NCBI GenBank assembly: GCA_963789165.1
Contig: CAWBJP010000007.1
Span: 496,001-560,000 of the forward strand
Direction: 5' to 3'
DNA from: CAWBJP01 sp963789165
GTDB lineage: Bacteria > Actinomycetota > Acidimicrobiia > IMCC26256 > BP-133
DNA: 64,000 bases
A model generated the notes under the pieces. That model was not told the DNA's origin. It saw only the letters and a list, made by a program, of their open reading frames with translations, and did not search any database. This document shows positions 62,299-64,000 of this stretch, in pieces (the first letter of the stretch is position 1; each line of letters opens with the position of its first letter). Both the position numbers and the translations under genes were made by a program.

Positions 62299-63255
62299 GT
62301 GACCCAGACCGTGAAGGCGGCGGCGGTGCAGGCCGCCCCGGTGTTCCTCGACCGGGACGCCACCATCGAGAAGGTCGGGGTGCTGACCAAAGAGGCGGCC
62401 GCCAACGGCGCCGGCCTGGTCGTCTTCGCCGAAGCGTTCGTGCCCGGCTATCCCGACTGGGTGTGGCGGACCACGCCGTGGAGCGACGGGGCCTGGTACG
62501 AGCGGCTCTTCGACCAGGCCGTGGAGGTGCCCGGTCCGGCCGCTGACGTCCTCGGCGGCATCGCCCGGGACAGCGGCGTGTACCTGTCCCTCGGGGTCAG
62601 CGAACGTGAAGGGGGGACGCTCTACAACACCCTGCTCTCCTTCGGACCCGACGGGTCACTGATCGGCCGGCACCGCAAGCTGATGCCCACCGGCGCCGAG
62701 CGGCTCGTCTGGGGGTTCGGCGACGGCTCGACCATCGACGTCTTCGAGACGCCGTTCGGCCGGGTGGGCGGACTCATCTGCTGGGAGAACTACATGCCGT
62801 TGGCCCGGGCCGCCATGTACGCCCAGGGCATCGACATCTACCTGGCGCCGACCTGGGACAACTCCGACATGTGGGTCCCCACGCTCCGGCACATCGCCAA
62901 GGAGGGGCGGATCTACGTGATCGGCGTCACGTTCTGCCTGCGGGGGTCGGACATCCCCACCGACCTGCCCGGCGCCGGCGACATGTACCACGGCGAGGAC
63001 GACTGGCTGGCCCGGGGCAACTCCACCATCGTCGGCCCGGACGGCGACATCCTGGCCGGGCCCCTGGAGGAAACCGCCGGGATCGTCTACGCCGACCTCG
63101 ACATCGACCGGGTCCGGGCCAGCCGCCGGCAGTTCGACCCCACCGGCCACTACTCCCGCTCGGACGTCTTCCGTCTCGTCGTCGATACGGGCCGCAGGCC
63201 GGTGGCGAGCTTCCTCGACCGAGCCGACCCGTCGCCCCCTTCGGCCGGCGACTGA
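62299..63255 (+). CDS. Nitrilase/carbon-nitrogen hydrolase
   Basis: 318 residues. The Glu-Lys-Cys triad is complete: Glu45 in VFAEAFVPGYPDW, Lys127 in HRKLMPT and Cys161 in LICWENYMPL. The CWEN sequence and length are those of true nitrilases (aliphatic or arylaceto-), which turn nitriles into acids and ammonia, rather than of amidases. GTG 62299 follows AGGAGGTGGG, the strongest ribosome site in the window. Confidence 0.92.
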   Translation: MTQTVKAAAVQAAPVFLDRDATIEKVGVLTKEAAANGAGLVVFAEAFVPGYPDWVWRTTPWSDGAWYERLFDQAVEVPGPAADVLGGIARDSGVYLSLGVSEREGGTLYNTLLSFGPDGSLIGRHRKLMPTGAERLVWGFGDGSTIDVFETPFGRVGGLICWENYMPLARAAMYAQGIDIYLAPTWDNSDMWVPTLRHIAKEGRIYVIGVTFCLRGSDIPTDLPGAGDMYHGEDDWLARGNSTIVGPDGDILAGPLEETAGIVYADLDIDRVRASRRQFDPTGHYSRSDVFRLVVDTGRRPVASFLDRADPSPPSAGD

Positions 63256-63387
63256 CGGTTTCGTTCCCTCCAGGCGGTTTGCACCAGATCCGCCGATGAT
63301 CCCGGGAGCCGCCCCGGGGGCCACGAGAGGGCAAAGCTGTCGCGGCGGCGAATGGTGGAGGGTCCCCCCGACGAAGGAATCCTCCCT

Positions 63388-64000
63388 GTGTCCCGACGTG
63401 CCCTCTGGGCCGCGCTGCTGGCGATCCTCCTCCTCGGCGCGGCTCCCCTCGTGCGGGCGGCCACGCCCAGCGGGCCGGCCTCTCCTACGGTCGAAACCGA
63501 ACCGGTCCTCTCCGACAGCGACGCGGCCGACGACATCGCCATCTGGCGTCACCCGGGTAACCCGGCTCTGTCGCTGGTGGTGGGTACGGACAAGCGTGCC
63601 GGCGCCGTCGAGGTCTACGACATGGACGGCCTGCGCCTCCAGCGGATCACCGACGGCCGGGCCAACGGTGTGGACATCCGGGGCGGCTTCCCCTTCGAGG
63701 GCGGGCACATCGACCTCGTGGTGGTGGGCGGGGGCGACGAGCCCCGGTTCTACCGGGTCGATCCTGCCGCCCGGCGCCTGGTGCGGCTCCCACTCGGCGT
63801 GGACGGTTCCGACGTGAGTCCCAACGGGGTGTGCCTCTACCACAGCGCCGTCTCCGGCCGCTTCTACCTGTTCGGGATCGACCTGTCGAGCGTCGTCGAG
63901 CAGTCCGAGATCGTGGAGACCGGAGGCAAGGTCGACGTGCATCCGGTCCGGGCCAAGTTCGACGTGGGCAGCGACGCCGAAGCCTGCGTGGCCGACGACA
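63388..64000 (+). CDS. Beta-propeller phytase (3-phytase), C-terminus beyond the window
   Basis: At least 204 residues, open at the right edge. Signal peptide SRRALWAALLAILLLGAAP (about 2-25), then DSDAADDIAIWRHPGNPALS, LVVGTDKRAGAVEVYDMDG and NGVDIRGG, which are marks of the BPP phytase fold. It releases phosphate from phytate outside the cell with calcium. GTG 63388 follows AAGGA; ATG 63352 upstream would spoil the signal peptide. Confidence 0.88.
   Translation, partial: MSRRALWAALLAILLLGAAPLVRAATPSGPASPTVETEPVLSDSDAADDIAIWRHPGNPALSLVVGTDKRAGAVEVYDMDGLRLQRITDGRANGVDIRGGFPFEGGHIDLVVVGGGDEPRFYRVDPAARRLVRLPLGVDGSDVSPNGVCLYHSAVSGRFYLFGIDLSSVVEQSEIVETGGKVDVHPVRAKFDVGSDAEACVADD

Noticed and set aside
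1..64000. CRISPR array
   Set aside because: No regularly spaced identical repeats of 24-40 bases with unique spacers; the tandem units at 2998-3190 have no spacers.

Overview
The window is GC-rich actinobacterial DNA. WhiB, CrgA, the FhaA-FhaB-PstP-RodA-PbpA-PknB operon, DUF881, paired ArsA/Get3-type ATPases, an F420-type luciferase-like enzyme and Thr/Pro-rich secreted tails all point to Actinomycetota. A deep-branching class such as Acidimicrobiia is my guess from style, not proven. SelA and SelB show that the organism decodes selenocysteine, but no tRNA-Sec and no selenoprotein were found here.

Layout. 1-250: tRNA-Pro whose 3' end faces the left edge, followed by phased 11-bp repeats that may mark the end of an integrated element lying outside the window. 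254-15182: core block resembling the M. tuberculosis Rv3671c-Rv3682 neighbourhood (two ArsA-like ATPases, NfeD-like protein, WhiB, SelB/SelA, a PonA2-type penicillin-binding protein, a MarP-like protein, Nudix, metallo-beta-lactamase), ending in a PAS histidine kinase. 15202-27088: sulfatase, B12-type radical SAM protein, ATP-grasp enzyme, NfuA-like protein, a 1694-residue sortase-anchored FG-GAP surface protein, thioesterase, thiolase, small zinc-ribbon-like membrane protein. 27101-36658: second core block matching M. tuberculosis Rv0011c-Rv0020c (CrgA, DUF881, TrpG, PknB, PbpA, RodA, PstP, FhaB, FhaA), with a MutY-like gene as the last gene of the operon and no PknA.

36780-45886: a 9-kb genomic island inserted in the 3' end of tRNA-Leu(CAG). 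It is bounded by a perfect 25-bp direct repeat and carries a second pair of 24-bp repeats (21/24 identical) just inside both ends. It holds a possible toxin-antitoxin pair, a truncated tyrosine integrase, and cargo: SnoaL-like protein, flavin hydroxylase (frameshifted), methyltransferase, large ATPase/TPR regulator and luciferase-like oxidoreductase.

45932-64000: accessory-looking region: rifampin phosphotransferase, VapBC-type pair, TPR-LuxR regulator, a second SnoaL + flavin-hydroxylase module paralogous to the island's, carotenoid oxygenase, SCP2 protein, molybdopterin oxidoreductase, MerR regulator, VWA lipoprotein, another LuxR regulator, nitrilase and the start of a beta-propeller phytase.

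Two patterns cut across the window. A family of structured intergenic repeats lies at 2951-3235, 10482-10685 and 28648-28773. Five genes carry seven apparent frameshifts, and every one is a single-base gain. That is more like insertion-type sequencing error than gene decay.
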